From NCBI GenBank assembly GCA_006503535.1, contig QYRS01000005.1, positions 806,001-870,000 on the forward strand: DNA of 64,000 nt, in the 5' to 3' direction. Position 1 is the first letter of the stretch; every line of letters begins with the position of its first letter. This stretch comes from Arthrinium phaeospermum (Eukaryota; Ascomycota; Sordariomycetes; Amphisphaeriales; Apiosporaceae). The notes beneath the pieces are model-generated. The model had not been told where the DNA came from, searched no databases, and was given only the letters and a program-made list of their open reading frames with translations. Below are positions 1 through 12,124 of the stretch, piece by piece. The position numbers and the translations under genes were made by a program.

Positions 1-3000
1 GTGAGGTCGGACTAGCTCGAGCTCCCAAACCCCGATTAGCAGCGGCTCCACGCTTCGCTGGTTTTTTTTTGGCCTCTGACCCCCCGGCTATCCATTCCGA
101 TACCCTGTAGAATCCATCAGACCCTGGTCGACCCTGGTTCGTTTGGAGGGGCTCTCGCCTATGCTGGGCGGGCATTGATTGGCTTTCGCTATGTCATGCC
201 CTGCATCATACCTCGAATAGATTTATTAGTAGCTAGCTCAAGGCTGCTGGATTCCCCCCCAAAAGCCTACCTAGATTGCCTAGAGATGCGCTTGAATCGC
301 CCAAGGATTGGTCAGCTTCGGATGTGAGTAAGACTGAGCAAGACCTCGCTGCACCGATTACCTACCAATGAGCAATTACCTAAGGAGCTGGGAGCGGGCG
401 TGCCGTTTTCTTTCTGGGTAGGTACTTATGTTTCAATCTGTCTTGACGATCTACATATGCCTACATGGCCTATCTCCGTACCAGCCCACCACGTTTTCCG
501 TTTCTGACGTCTGCTACAAGGTACCACTACTGGTACGACTGCCCGCGACTGGGCCAGGGCCTACCTGAAGCTGAAGGCTCTTCACTGCAAGCCCGCCCTG
601 CCCACTTGTGCCTGCAGCTACTAGTACATGTAGGTACCTAGCTTGGGTGGCATAACATGCACTCTTTCGAGTAAATGAGTAGTAGTAGTGCGACCTGCGG
701 CCTTCTTCCCGGGTTGCTCAATCCAGAAGGCAGCAGCTCTTCTGACTGGCGTTTGGCTTTTTCCTTTCCCCCAATCCCACACCGATTTTCGAGAGGCAGC
801 AAACAGGTATACAGACCTGACCGCGTCCATGTAGGTTCCCGGAGATGCGCCATTGACCGTACTGGGTATATTCAGCACAGCAGCCTCGTTTAATGTCGGT
901 TCTCAACCCCTCAAGATGTCCCGATACCTATTTGTGTGCACCGATGCTTGGCACAACCAACTATGTATAAAAAGCAATATCGGCCTTGGGGCCGGCGGTT
1001 TCGCCATGACGTATCAAGTGCAAAATCGAAACTTCCACAGACTCTATCTAGTCCTGCATCGTGCTGCCGATGCCTTGGCGTACGCGCGGCAAATGGGGCG
1101 CCGTCCCACCCCGGGGCCGGTTATCCGTTACGTCGGCCGTCCCGTTCACGAAATCCACGGCCTGTCCGACCCTCTGTATGTGGGCGGCAGCGGCAGGCGG
1201 TAGGTCTCACAAGGTCGCTTAAGACGTCAGCGAGCTTATATAAGTACTTGGCCATGCGATGCCAAGAACAGCCTTGTTTGTGGGGGATCTGATCTGTCTT
1301 CAATGCGTCTTCGAGGCAGTCGTCCAAAGCTTGAGGGACCAAGTGTTTAGATATGCGCAACTAGGTGTATGGAATTCCGTGTTATATATTGCCCTGCCAT
1401 CTGCCATGCTTGAATAGTTTGGTCGGGTCTTCTGTTTCCCCGTGAGGTTCCGAAACCCGAGGCCATTCATGAGACAACATATGTATTGTAACGGCGGGTA
1501 GCTTAGGTTGTTTCTTTTTCTATTCCCTTCTATCTGCTCCGCAGTCCCCTACGCTCCGTATGCAAGCCAGTTTATACAGAATGCCCCAAGCACAGTTTAC
1601 AGCGTACTTTTAAGCATAAGACACATCCTGCTAGTCTGCGTCCCCTTCCTTTGGATATGTAGCTGCTACCATTGAACAAGGAAAAGACGAAGAACATCCC
1701 GAGGCATATACATTCCCCTCATGCCAGAAAGAACCAGAGTTCTTCGTTGCAGTCATCAGCCGCATTACAGCAAGCACATAACGTAATTATTTCGCTAGTG
1801 GGATCAGGCTGTGGGAGTATGTATGTATCGCTACAAATGACCCAGTGTCCCGTCTTTCTTGCACACTATCGGTGGAACCGCCTTCACCACAACGCCAAGT
1901 ACGGAAACCGTTTCTCGACCATGTAGAGGGGCCGGGGCCGGGCCCGATACGTGCGGCCGGGTGAGGGTCCGCCCCTGGAGACATAGGCAGCATTGGATGC
2001 CCATAGGGGAAGGCGGAGGAGTTGGGTCCCTTGACGTCGGAATCACGGGTGAGCACTCCGTCTGCTCATGTGTTGTTGAAGGATAGGGAACCCCTAGCGT
2101 TGCTCAGACGTTTACTGGCTGATATAACAACGACTCGATTTGGTGGCCAAGGAAATCATTAAAACATGGCGGCAGGGTTCGTTACCTCGGTCCTATTCTA
2201 TATAAAACAGTGATAGCTCTCGTTTTAGGAAGACGACTGGTTCGGGTGGTCCAGCAGCTGAAGAGTAATGCAGCTGCGACATACGAATCGATGCTGTCTG
2301 TTATTGCTCGAGACCATGACCACAACTGTTGCCACGAATGACACCCCTAGCTTCTGGGATAAGGCTAAGTTTTTCTTTTCACAAGCCTTTGCGATAATCA
2401 ACCGGTCGAATCTCTTCGAAATAAGGAGTTATAAAGATGCTACAGCTCGTGTATTTCCCTTATGTTATCAGGAGCAAGTGGAATAACCAAGACAGATATG
2501 GATACTTACGAATAGACAAAAGTATGGGCAGTTGTTATCGCGGCCACGTAGTTGTGGCACCGCTGCCCCTTGGGTGACAACCGATTATGTAAACATATCA
2601 ACACCAGTGATGGGCGTTCTGAATTTCCTGGGTTGGAGTTGGTGCCGGACATGAGCCTCTCATGGGAAACTGTCCAAAATTTCAACACAGGGCGAGAAAT
2701 GGCATGGCAATCGCGGGGAGGTGAGAAAGCTGTTGGGGAAGAATGATCGCTTCTCATCATGTCTACGTATGGTGCTATCTAGAGCCGCAGATGCAGCAAT
2801 GCGTGAATATCTGCCATTTTCTCATTAAAGAGCATCGTCTCCAATCCAGAGCGCGGGCGCGCGAGTCTTCACGGCCCAATCTCTCTATCCATGCTGAACC
2901 CAGCTGCTCTGTCGTGGCCATCAAGTCCAGCATTGCCGAAGCATAGCGGAGGGGAAGAATGAGGCTTCGCGCTAGCCACGACAGGCTGACATAACAGAGC

Positions 3001-3034
3001 AAACCACCAATGATCGTTTCGTCGTAACAGTTGT
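1..3034. other. Intergenic; no supportable gene
   Basis: I find no coding region here with spliceable conserved protein sequence on either strand. Open frames are short (under about 120 codons) and overlap each other on both strands, as expected by chance. A perfect 10-bp palindrome TAGGTACCTA lies at 631-640 and recurs at 23091-23100. A TATA-like tATATAAAA stretch lies near 2199-2207. Because neighbouring genes carry indels, a gene broken by sequence errors could be hidden here, but nothing is recognisable. Confidence 0.5.
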
Positions 3035-3817
3035 TTACAAATCGTCGTCCTCCTCCTCACCAGGCAGGGGCATGGCGGCGGCGTCCTCCATCTCCTTGCG
3101 GTACTCCTCAAGGAGCTTCTCGTCAACCTGGGCGGTGGGGGGCAAGAGCGGGAGCAGCGACGAATTCCTGTAGCTGGTGTTAGGCACATGTGCAAGTTAT
3201 TGTAGATCTAGAGTAAGCACTGACCAGAGATGGGTTGCCGACCAGCTTGCGGGCAAGCCACAGGAAGGGCTTCTCGAAGTTGTAGTTGGACTTGGCGCTG
3301 ATGTCGTAGTACTGGAGGTTCTTCTTGCGGTGGAAGGTGATGGTCTTGGCCTGACCTTGCGCTCTCCTCACATCGACCTTGTTACCGCACAGGACAATGG
3401 GAATGTTCTCGCAGACACGGACGATCACCTGCATATTAATTAGACTATGACGAGCGCGTTGCGGGAGTGTCGGGGTACTCACGGTGCCAGTTGGGGACGT
3501 TTCTTGTAGGTGATGCGGGAGGTAACATCGAACATGATGATACCGCACTGTCCGTGAGTAGTAACCGTCGCGGAGACCACCGAACTTCTCCTGACCGCGG
3601 TGTCCCAGACATCGAAGGTGATCTGGCCGAAGTTCTTTTGGAGGGGTCAGTATACTGCGCGATTTGCTGGAATGATGTAAGTCGGATCGGATGCTCGCTT
3701 ACTGTGGTGAAGCCCAGAGGGTGAACCTCGACACCGAGGGTGGCCATGTACTTCTTCTCGAATTCACCAGTCAATGACGACCAGCTTGAAGGTCGGGGAG
3801 TTTGTTTGAGCAGCCAT
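3035..3817 (-). pseudogene. GSP1: Ran/Gsp1-type nuclear GTPase, reading frame broken by indels and lacking the P-loop
   Basis: Ran GTPase drives nucleocytoplasmic transport and spindle assembly. Four exons are visible on the minus strand: 3703-3817, 3483-3634, 3225-3428 and 3035-3167, each bounded by GT..AG introns. Diagnostic Ran segments are [77 protein letters not shown] and the acidic tail ending DDDL. The frame does not hold. About 40 nt encoding the G1/P-loop are missing near 3770-3782. A C is lost at the GQEKF motif (3591-3600), two bases are lost near 3551-3563, an A is gained near 3499-3504, two bases are lost near 3423-3428, and a C run (G6 on + at 3137-3142) has the wrong length. 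Family and exon structure are certain. Whether the gene is truly dead is not: Ran is normally essential, so sequence error is more likely. Confidence 0.88.
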
Positions 3818-5018
3818 GATGAACGAAGGGGACTGTTATCAGTGGTGTAAACAGACACAAACGTCGGACTGGGCGCGCAGATGAGTTAGCGGGGGGTGTA
3901 TGTTTTGTGTGGAAAGCTTTCGGAGCGGTAGTGAAGGAGGGGTTGGTTTGGCAATGGTTCAAATGATGCCCACTCGACAAATTTTGACCCAAGGCCAGCC
4001 GAGATTGAATGGTTGAGTGTCGGGTTGGGTGGGTGGGTTGAGAGACGTACCTTGTCTGATGCTGTGATGTGGTGTAAATGGGAGAAGGATAGTGAATGGC
4101 AGACCAATGCTCAGGTTGCCTTTTTCCTTGGTTGATTTTATTAGTATGGCGGGCAGAAGATTATTCGACACCAAAGCAGGTTGGGTCACCAATAATCAAA
4201 TCCAGAGGTTTGTTTTTCGCCAGAAAAGCGGGGCTCCATTCCCTCAGTCACTCAGTGACGCTGGGGCCCAGAGAGGAGGGGCAAGGTCACAAAGGGGGCT
4301 GCTAGGTATCTGTCGCTTTCAGGCTCACAGCAGGCTGCTTGCAAGTCCGCACCTACCTAAACTTGCCTACCACCACCTTAGCCACCTCACTCGCCCACCC
4401 ACTGGCACCACCCCAGCCCAGAACTCCAAAGACGCCTAGCGTTGCCATTGGCAAGGAAAATTTGACAGGCAGGGTACAGGCAGGGTGGTGGGGCACGTGA
4501 TCGAAACGGGCCCTGATTGGATCGACTATGGATTACCTAACCTTTTGGTCGTCAAGGTTGGCATGGTGCGAAAGGACTTACCGCCAGTATTGGTTGATTC
4601 TTTCAACTGCGATAGGCAGAATGACGATGGAGATGGTGGGGTCCAGGAATGAGAGCAACGATCTCTGCACTGCACTGGAAGACTTGTTGTAGAACTGGAC
4701 GGAACAAAGCTTCACAATGCAGATTCACGCATGCAGCTGAACTTATTTTTTATGATCTTTGGTTGGGCAGCGCGCACATTCTTCCAGCGATTCCCAGTTT
4801 ACTGCTTATCAATCGTCCTTGATCCCTAAGCTCAGGCACCCGTTAGGCAGGCTTCTTGGAGAGCCATTTCGCCCATTTCATTGGGCTTTGGTGTAGGTAA
4901 CCGTCCCGAGGTTGAAGCCTGATGTGTTTAGCCTTCTCGGCCACACTGGCGGCAAGATATGACTCAGCAGTCAAGGCTTTCAAATCATGCGTGGCTCTGT
5001 TACATAGGTGCGGAATTT
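3818..5018. other. Intergenic between Ran and Nas2 genes
   Basis: This should hold the 5' leader and promoter of the minus-strand Ran gene and the 3' end of the Nas2 gene. It contains C/A-rich stretches on the minus strand (about 3900-4080) typical of fungal leaders. No further gene is supported. Confidence 0.45.
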
Positions 5019-5877
5019 CTACATAGGCAAGATGTGGCAGCCCAACATGCCGCGGCCTCCCCAGTTCAGACGTGGACAAGCGTGAGTTGAAGCTCCTGTC
5101 TTCTGGTGGCATCGGCGCTGCGTGACACCTTGACAAGGACTTTTGCAATGCCGGTTAGCCTTTACGCATTCAAGACGGATGTTGCCAGTTCTCCCAAACC
5201 GCCGTCTCACTTACACCCTGGTTTCCCTGGACACATTCCGCCACCTTCTTTAGGCCATCGTGGTTAGCTCGGTTTACATAACCGAAGTTCCGGATCTCGT
5301 CGCCTGCCTTCAGACCTGCAGAGTCTGCTGGACTGCCAGGAACCACGCTGTTGACCTTTGCGAATGGCGCGTCCAAGGTATCGGGAATAGAGTCGCCCAG
5401 CATTCCAGGCCCGCTTGTTGTTGCCGCAGGCGCATCATCATGGTCTTGTAACGTGGCAAAATGCTCGTGGAGGTGCTTCTCGATAGCATTCATGAGGTCT
5501 TTGTAGTCGTTCCGAAGCAAAATGATACGTGCTCTGGTCGTGCAACTGTGACTTGGTCAGCCAGCGCCTGGTAAATCGTGTCGCATTTCGCAACCACATA
5601 CTTTGCGGAACATCAATATCGGATCTTGGAAACCCATCGGGCGTTGTAAGAGGCGTCTCCTAGTAACTCCATGCTGTGTAGTCGGTCAATAGCGCGTTCG
5701 CTGTCCTCCGGGTCGGCATGCTTACTGAGTCCAGTACGCCTCCGAGTGCCTTCAACTCGGCCTCCAGGCTGCCTTTCTTTTGCGACAACTCGGCAAACGA
5801 GAGGTGGGCAGCATTGCCGTTGGCGAGCGGCCTAGAAGAAGGCCCCGAGGGATCGTGGGTGCGTGTATGTTGTCCAT
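5019..5877 (-). pseudogene. nas2: 26S proteasome assembly chaperone Nas2/PSMD9 (PDZ), frame broken by indels
   Basis: Nas2/p27 (PSMD9) is a chaperone that binds Rpt5 during assembly of the proteasome base. Four minus-strand exons can be traced: 5726-5877, 5602-5673, 5215-5545 and 5019-5139. Visible segments are an N-terminal helix region (FAELSQKKGSLEAELKALGG), RIILLRNDYKDLMNAIEKHL, a PDZ core (VNSVVPGSPADSAGLKAGDE) and the characteristic C-terminal WGGRGMLGCHILP before the stop. The start is ATG at 5877, giving MDNIHAPT, a family-like N terminus. Single-base deletions break the frame: a G run on + at 5849-5851, near 5662-5670, near 5541-5545, and GG instead of GGG at 5074-5075. Each is corrected by one base, so I read them as probable sequence errors. 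Identity is secure; the exon ends are my reading. Confidence 0.85.
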
Positions 5878-7560
5878 TCTTAATGGAAGGCCCATTCTAC
5901 GACGTGGGGTCAGGTCATCGTTGAGATGGGGGGGAGAGAGAGTAGATTTCCTCGGATCGAACTCGAGCTCCCTCCAACAAGACGTTGGCTGATTGATGTA
6001 CTGGTACTGTAGGCAGGTAGCCAGCGGGCCGCGTTGACCAGCCAGTCGTCTACCTAATGGTCTAATGGTGGGCTTCTGGCGCGGGGTCCTTCAAGCTTAT
6101 TAGCTAACAATCAGTTACCTATACACAAACGGGTAGCGGGAGGCAACGGAGCTACCCCAATCCCAATCCCATGGAACAATAACACACATACTTACATGCC
6201 TTCCATCATTGAACCATCCCACACATCCCCTGGTTGCCGTGATACAGCTATATCGAGCACCTATCCCCAGAATAGCTTCAACCAGCGGGGCATAATAGAT
6301 GGTTATATCGTCGAGCCTTTACCGGATTCCAGAGGTCAGATGCACGACACAGGTCTTAGTTTTTCTTCTATCTTCCAGCGGGTTGATGTCTGTAATAGAT
6401 GACCGCGATGGCCTGCTGAATGCCAGGGATACAGGATTGATCAGCAAAGGCAGATCCATGTCTTGCATGCATAGCATGTAGGAGCACAGCAGTATCAGCT
6501 GGTCAAACACCGAGACCTTCTTAATCCTATCCCGCTTCCATTACTCGCTACACCAGCGTACTATGTATCTGGGCAGGGAATCAAATCAATGATTACGTGC
6601 CAAGCTTCTACTCCAACCTTTTGGCACTCTTGCAATGGACCCCAAGCCTCGTCTCAACAATCGAGCCTCCCTCGGCAGCACAGCAGCAGCCGGCGCTCGG
6701 TGAGAATGAGGCCGGAGAGGGCGACCTGAGGAAATCAGCGACGGAAGGAAGAGGCCAAGAGCATTGCCAGCGACCAACTTCGTCGCATGTCATGATTGCT
6801 GTGTTAGGCTTTCTTCCTCGTACTACTACTGATAATAATAATATCGTTTCTGACACGCTGCATTGGATGGGAAGCTCAAGCCACTGGCAAATAAACCAAT
6901 CTGGGAAACGAGCGGCATTGTGGGCACTGGGATCTTCATTGACTTATTTCGCGATCGGAATGTCCCTGGGTCTCAGACGCTGTCGATATGACGCAGCTTC
7001 TCTCTGGTGTCACCATGGGACACCGTGATTGTGTCACAGTCTCATAAACAACGCCATCTCCATCGCATTCAACGAAAATGAATGCAGGAAGCTACAGAAG
7101 TCAACTTTGGCCCAGGCTCATTCCATGCTCCTTGCATATTTTTGCCCGGCCTGGGACTCGTCACTGCCCTCTGTCGGCTGTCTGTCTCTCTTGCCTCTTG
7201 TCTCTCTCCTTCCAGTCCGCTGCCCTTCTCGATTCAAGGCCGAATGTACCTAAAGCTTCCCCAACACATGCTCTTTCTTATACTATCATGTTGCAGGCCC
7301 GCAACTTCACTGTTGCATGTTACGAGGGGCAGGCCGATTGGGCTGCATCTTTGACTTCTCCTGTCGTTGTCATCTGCATATTTCCCTGCAACCAGTCATT
7401 ATTTTTTGATTCATGACCAGATGGTGGCCGGTATCTGTTGTTGCTGTCTTGGAGGTCCTTTTTGGCTCTTGGAACACTTTTTGGCATCTTCAGTTTTTGG
7501 TTCTTTGATTCAATAAATCAGCGTTGTTTTCCCGTCTTCTCGCCTTGCTCCTTCGGCACC
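5878..7560. other. Intergenic between divergent Nas2 and RhoGEF genes
   Basis: This region separates the minus-strand Nas2 start from the plus-strand RhoGEF start and should contain both promoters. About 7160-7560 is strongly pyrimidine-rich on the + strand (repeated CTCTTGCCTCTTG/TCTCC blocks), as expected for a long fungal 5' leader. An open frame at 6597-7028 has no recognisable protein content. Confidence 0.45.
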
Positions 7561-10500
7561 ATGGCCGCCCTTGTTTTGAGCAGTGAACCCCCACGCTTCC
7601 GCAGCTGTTCCGCCAGTAATACAGACACCGGCAGCTGGGCCATGCCGGCCTCTGACCAACTGTCTCTGAGACCTAGCCGGACGGATCCGACCCTGTCCGA
7701 CGGCGGCGTCGCCTTTCCCCTTGGAAACACGGAAGCTTGGAAGGACCTGGGCAATATTGCAGAGTTGGGGCTGTCATTGCATGCCGAGGGAGGAGACGAC
7801 GAGTTACCGACCTCGAAGACCGATATCCCGGAAATCGACTTCGGTGATGACTGGTATTTATATGAGGAGACAAAGCCACCTCGGGCTGCCAAGCCCTTCC
7901 ACAAATGGATCAAGACGATTCAGAGACGAGCCCACCGACCCAGGACTCGGAGATTGGGGGCAGTAGCAGCGCATCGCAGGAGCTGTTTCCTCCTTCTTTG
8001 GACGACAACATCTCGAGTCGTCGGCACAGGAAATCCTCATCGGACTCGTCATTTGGCTATGTTACAGGAGTCAGAAGTGCAAGCATAAGTCTCGCGGGCA
8101 GCGCAATGACGCGTTCGAAAAGGAACACCGTCAGGTCGTCTCGTTGTTCGAGGACAGAGCACAGCAGCAGGGCTTCCTACTCGAGAGCGAGGTTCTCGGA
8201 AGAGAGTACGCGGTGTGAACGACCTATGTCGATCGACCCTGCAGTGATGGAGCGCCAACTGCAGAGTCGTGTCATCGAGGAGCTCATCAGCACGGAGGAG
8301 CTACATAGGAGATATCAAGTTTTTGATGAATGTAGGAAACTGTCCTGTCCAGGTCTCCTCGTTTTCCAAAACCGCTATACTGATACTGCAAAACAGGTCG
8401 TTACGATACTTGCTTCTCTGCCAACACAGCAACAGGGACCCGCTCTTCAATCAACCGGAATCTAACAGACATTGTCGAGTTACACGAGGAGATTCTTGGC
8501 GAGCTACACCGGGTAGTTCCTAACTCCGAGTACACCCAGCTGCAACAAGTCCAGCCGGCTCATAAACCTCCACCAGGCCAAATCATCAGCGATGGTACAG
8601 TCTTGACTCGGTCCCGGAGGTTAAGGACGGGACACCGTGGTTGCAAGACGTCCCGGGATGGTAGCTGAACCCACCGTCGCTGCAGACGTTGCACAGGTGT
8701 TGGCGACAGGGTTAGTTACAAGCCCCCAGCCTCCCAGCCTCCACCCCTTGATTGCGAGTCGTGTTGAACCTTGCGACCGCGTACTAGAGTCAAAGTCTAA
8801 CTGATGAATTCTTATAGATGTATCGTTTCTTCGTATACGAAGAGTATGGCGCCAAGTATGAGATGATGATCAAGGACGTGGCATCAACTCATCGCGCAAT
8901 GCCACAATGGGAGACGTACCAAAAGGGGTTGGAGGCGCTTGCAGCTTCCTTGGGGTCTGCAAACCACCACGTGGACCGCTCGAGAAAGTCGCTCACTATT
9001 GGCGATCTTCTGGTCAAGGTACAGTTGCATATTAAAATTACTTTCATCCCACATTACCTCACCACTAACTTGAATCAGCCGATCCAACGAATCTGCAGAT
9101 ATCCGTTACTCTTTGCGGAGCTGCTGAAGCTCACGCCTGTATACGACTGCCCAAATTCACATGCCCAGATCGAAAATGTCCTCGTTCGATTACGCGAGGC
9201 CACGGCCGATCAACCGTGCCACCGACGATCCGTTGTAAAGTAACAGTGGAGAAGACGTGGTTGCTGCAAGATCGGTTGATCTTCCCAGACCAGGTATGGT
9301 CTTTGCTTTTGCCGTGACCGGTGTTCACCTTTGCTGATGAAACGCAGTCTTTCGATACCAATATCAAGTCCAACGTACGTTTGCTTGGACAGATCCAGTT
9401 GTGCGGTGCTCTGCATGTCTGCTGGCAGACAAGGAAGGCCGTCAAGGGACAATACATGATATGCTTGTTATACAGGGACTCTCTGTGCCTGGCGACCGCC
9501 GAAGGTCTAAACCAAGTATACGCCATCCAGCATGCATCGGCTTGAACACAATCAAACTGGAAGAAGCAGATAACGGCCGAGGTAATCATCCCATACCTGC
9601 ACCCGCCTAGCTGGCTGAGCACTCGATTGCTCACATTTGATAGGCCTACAATGCCACACGGCCCCTTTCTCTTGGAAATTGGTCAATGCCACACGGCCCT
9701 TTCTCTTGGAAATTGGTCTTCGAGATTGATCATCAGCTTTACGAATCATCTTGACTGCCTGTACGCCTAAGGAGGAGATGGAATGGCGAACCCGCTTGAC
9801 TGGGTTGATCCCAAGCGAGCCACATGACCATCCCGAGGCGCCCTTATGTAGCTCATTATCTTTGGATATCAAGAGTCTTGGAACTGTATTTGGAAAGCCA
9901 GGTACGTCCAAGCAAGTATACGCTGTTCGCGAACCAAAGGCTGACATAATCTGTACAGGCACTGTGGCGCGACGTCTTTCAATCCACCGGGCCACGACGG
10001 TTGGACCAAAATCTTCCTTATGTCAGGTTATACTGAAAACACCACTTTACTGAGAGACCCATCCGGGTCAGGATCGGTGACCCCGATCAATCGTTCGCAG
10101 TCTCTCCTAACTACGAACTCGAGAATCCCCGTTCTATCGCCAGGCCGCGGTGAACGGGCGCGCCTAGAGGCTCTGCTTGCCGATGTCTGGAGCCGAGCGG
10201 CTCTGCCCTTCCCCGGCATAACAAACGGTCGAAGAGTGAATACCTGGTGCGCAGTTCTGCCTCGGCCATGAAGCGGAAGCTCAGTGTCGCGAGCATTACG
10301 AATACGTTCCTGAAACGGACACCGAGCACTTCGAGCATGAGCAAAGCTCGCGAGAAGCTGGCCGATAGAACATCGGACCGCGGCCCCAACGAAGAGAGCA
10401 GTGGCGGCGCACATATACGGAACACGGCCGGCTCGCCTACCCTGGACTGCGTCTTTCTACACCGTCATCTGCGACGAGGCGGAACGGGCGAGCAGCTCGA

Positions 10501-10828
10501 GCCCGAACTTCCCGGCGGCCGACAAGCTTCTTCTGCCCAAGGCACGGTCCGGAAAACGGACGTTTTGCGACCGGAGCCACCACCGCTATCGCAACGTCAG
10601 CAAGATGAGATGACGCTATCTGCATTGACGTCGCCTTTGTCAGTATCGCCGGCAAACAGCCTGCGGCCGAGTCGCACCAATACACAGTCGATCAAGTCAC
10701 TGTCGCCGGTCTTAACCGACCGAAGAAAAGAACGTGAACCACCACGTGGAACCACCAACGGCCCAACCCCCCCACGAGTCGGCGACGACTCTCAAGTCCA
10801 AGCAAGTGGACAAAAGTCGGCATGCTGA
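7561..10828 (+). pseudogene. Dbl-homology (RhoGEF) domain protein, frame broken by indels
   Basis: The likely role is activation of a Rho-family GTPase by nucleotide exchange. The start ATG at 7561 follows a pyrimidine-rich leader; the first ~130 codons are acidic/Ser-rich and disordered. The DH domain is seen in pieces: VIEELISTEE, YIGDIKFLMN, NRNLTDIVELHEEILGELHR, RFFVYEEYGAKYEMMIKDVA and PIQRICRYPLLFAELLKLTP (the conserved DH helix). PH-like strands follow (VEKTWLLQDRLIFPDQ, NVRLLGQIQLCGALHVCWQT, APFSWKLVFEIDHQLYELI), then a basic Ser/Thr-rich tail. Introns include 8332-8396, about 8711-8818 and 9019-9078. The frame is lost at the G run 7956-7960, at 8298-8301, near 9205-9240, at the A run 10036-10039, and by a 34/35-bp duplication at 9650-9718. 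The end is approximate. I cannot assign it to a named GEF such as Rom2, Cdc24 or Bud3. Confidence 0.75.
9650..9718. repeat. Imperfect tandem duplication (35 + 34 bp) inside the RhoGEF exon
   Basis: Copy 1 spans 9650-9684 and copy 2 spans 9685-9718. They are identical except that copy 1 has CCCC and copy 2 has CCC. Only one copy is needed to encode the expected CHTAPFSWKLV segment, and the longer-run copy gives the correct frame. This resembles two reads or contig ends joined without collapsing their overlap. Confidence 0.9.
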
Positions 10829-11030
10829 ACCGGAGTCTCGTGGCCGGCGGGCTCCGGAGCTTTTTCCGTTAAGCCTCTAATGAACGATGATACCCCCCCC
10901 CGTTGTTGTTTTTTACTTTGTGTTTTTTGGTTGTTGTTTTTTCTCATTCGGAAATTTTCGTTGGAGATACGGAAGGAGAAAGAAAGGGTTTGGAGACGGT
11001 CTTACTACCTTGAGTACTCTCGTTAACATG

Positions 11031-11031
<1 letters not shown>

Positions 11032-11061
<30 letters not shown>
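11032..11061. repeat. Poly-C tract (30 C)
   Basis: An uninterrupted run of 30 C residues is visible. A second shorter C run occurs nearby around 10891-10900, followed by T-rich sequence. Its length is likely unreliable in any assembly. Confidence 0.95.
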
Positions 11062-12029
11062 ATATATTAGTGCTTGCTGGCAGCTTCTACTACGCACTTT
11101 CATGATTGGTTGGTCGTGCATCAAGTGAGTAGCTAAGTACGTAGTAGGTAGTCGGCCACTGTTGGCTTGACGGATGTTGTTGGACAAGCGTGCTGTTCGT
11201 TTTCTTTTTGTTTCTTGGAAGCTTCGTATATAGACTATGACGATACTCCCGTCCTTTGGAAGAGTATATCCTCAGCCAATTCATTTGTGCCAAGATCCTT
11301 GCCATGTTTTACCAACAACAGCTGTTGGCTGTCTCGTGTCTCGATGTGACAAAGCTCGCCCCCTCGCAGCGACCCCCAATCCATTTTAAATCGGCGATCT
11401 CGCAACCGCAGGTACCCGTCTCCGTGTCGCGTGTTGGTAAGGTACTAAGACTCCTAGTTTACGAGTTTCCTAGCCAAGAAGACATTGCGCCCATTGACCT
11501 CGACCCGGCCTGATCTCAATTAATCAATTGATACAGTGAGGGCAGTTCCATCAGATTCCGTACGATGGATGCTGCGAGCCGTCCAGCCTCCGTGTACCTA
11601 TTTTTAAGCTCCAGAATGACGTAGGCGATTCCAGCGGATGGCGGGGTAGCTCTCAAGCTCTCTGGGTCTGGCTGTCTGGCTGTCCAAGAGGGCGCCCAGA
11701 CGGCGTAGTGGACAGTGCGTAGGCAGGGAGGCAGGGCAAGCAGCATTTTTGTCGCGTGTCAGTCATTAGCTCGCAGGCCAGCTATGACGTAGGATAAGGC
11801 ACTGATGCGCGCAATCCCGCAAACAGCCAAAGGACAGGAGTGGGAGGAAATCAAGTACATGCCGGCCGCCTAGGAGCAAAGTACGTAAGAAGATTCAATG
11901 CGAGGGTACTTGGAAGCTGACTGGCCTCTCTGCACTACCCCTCCAATAAATTCCATCTGCCGCGAGGCCTTCTTTCCCATCATCTTCACTTCTCAATCAT
12001 ACCAACCAAACAAACAACTCTCCTGTGAT

Positions 12030-12124
12030 ACCCCCTCAACAACAACTACTACTACTTTCCACCTACCCCAATCATCACCAACTCTTCTTTTTTTAGAAAC
12101 CACCACATTCAACAACCGTCAAAA
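12030..12124 (+). promoter_or_regulatory. C/T/A-rich 5' leader of the RTC3-like gene
   Basis: Directly upstream of ATG 12125 lies a leader almost free of G, with CAACAACAACTACTACTACTT-like and CACCTACCCCAATCATC-like stretches. Such leaders are typical of well-expressed filamentous fungal genes. No TATA box is clear close by. Confidence 0.45.

Larger units (their letters stand above)
10829..12124. other. Intergenic, including poly-C tract and RTC3 promoter
   Basis: Apart from the C30 tract at 11032-11061 and the leader of the RTC3 gene, I see no gene. Short open frames on both strands show no family resemblance. Confidence 0.5.

Noticed and set aside
2268..2486. Plus-strand 72-codon frame downstream of a TATA-like box
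   Set aside because: No conserved motif and no plausible second exon; insufficient to call a gene.
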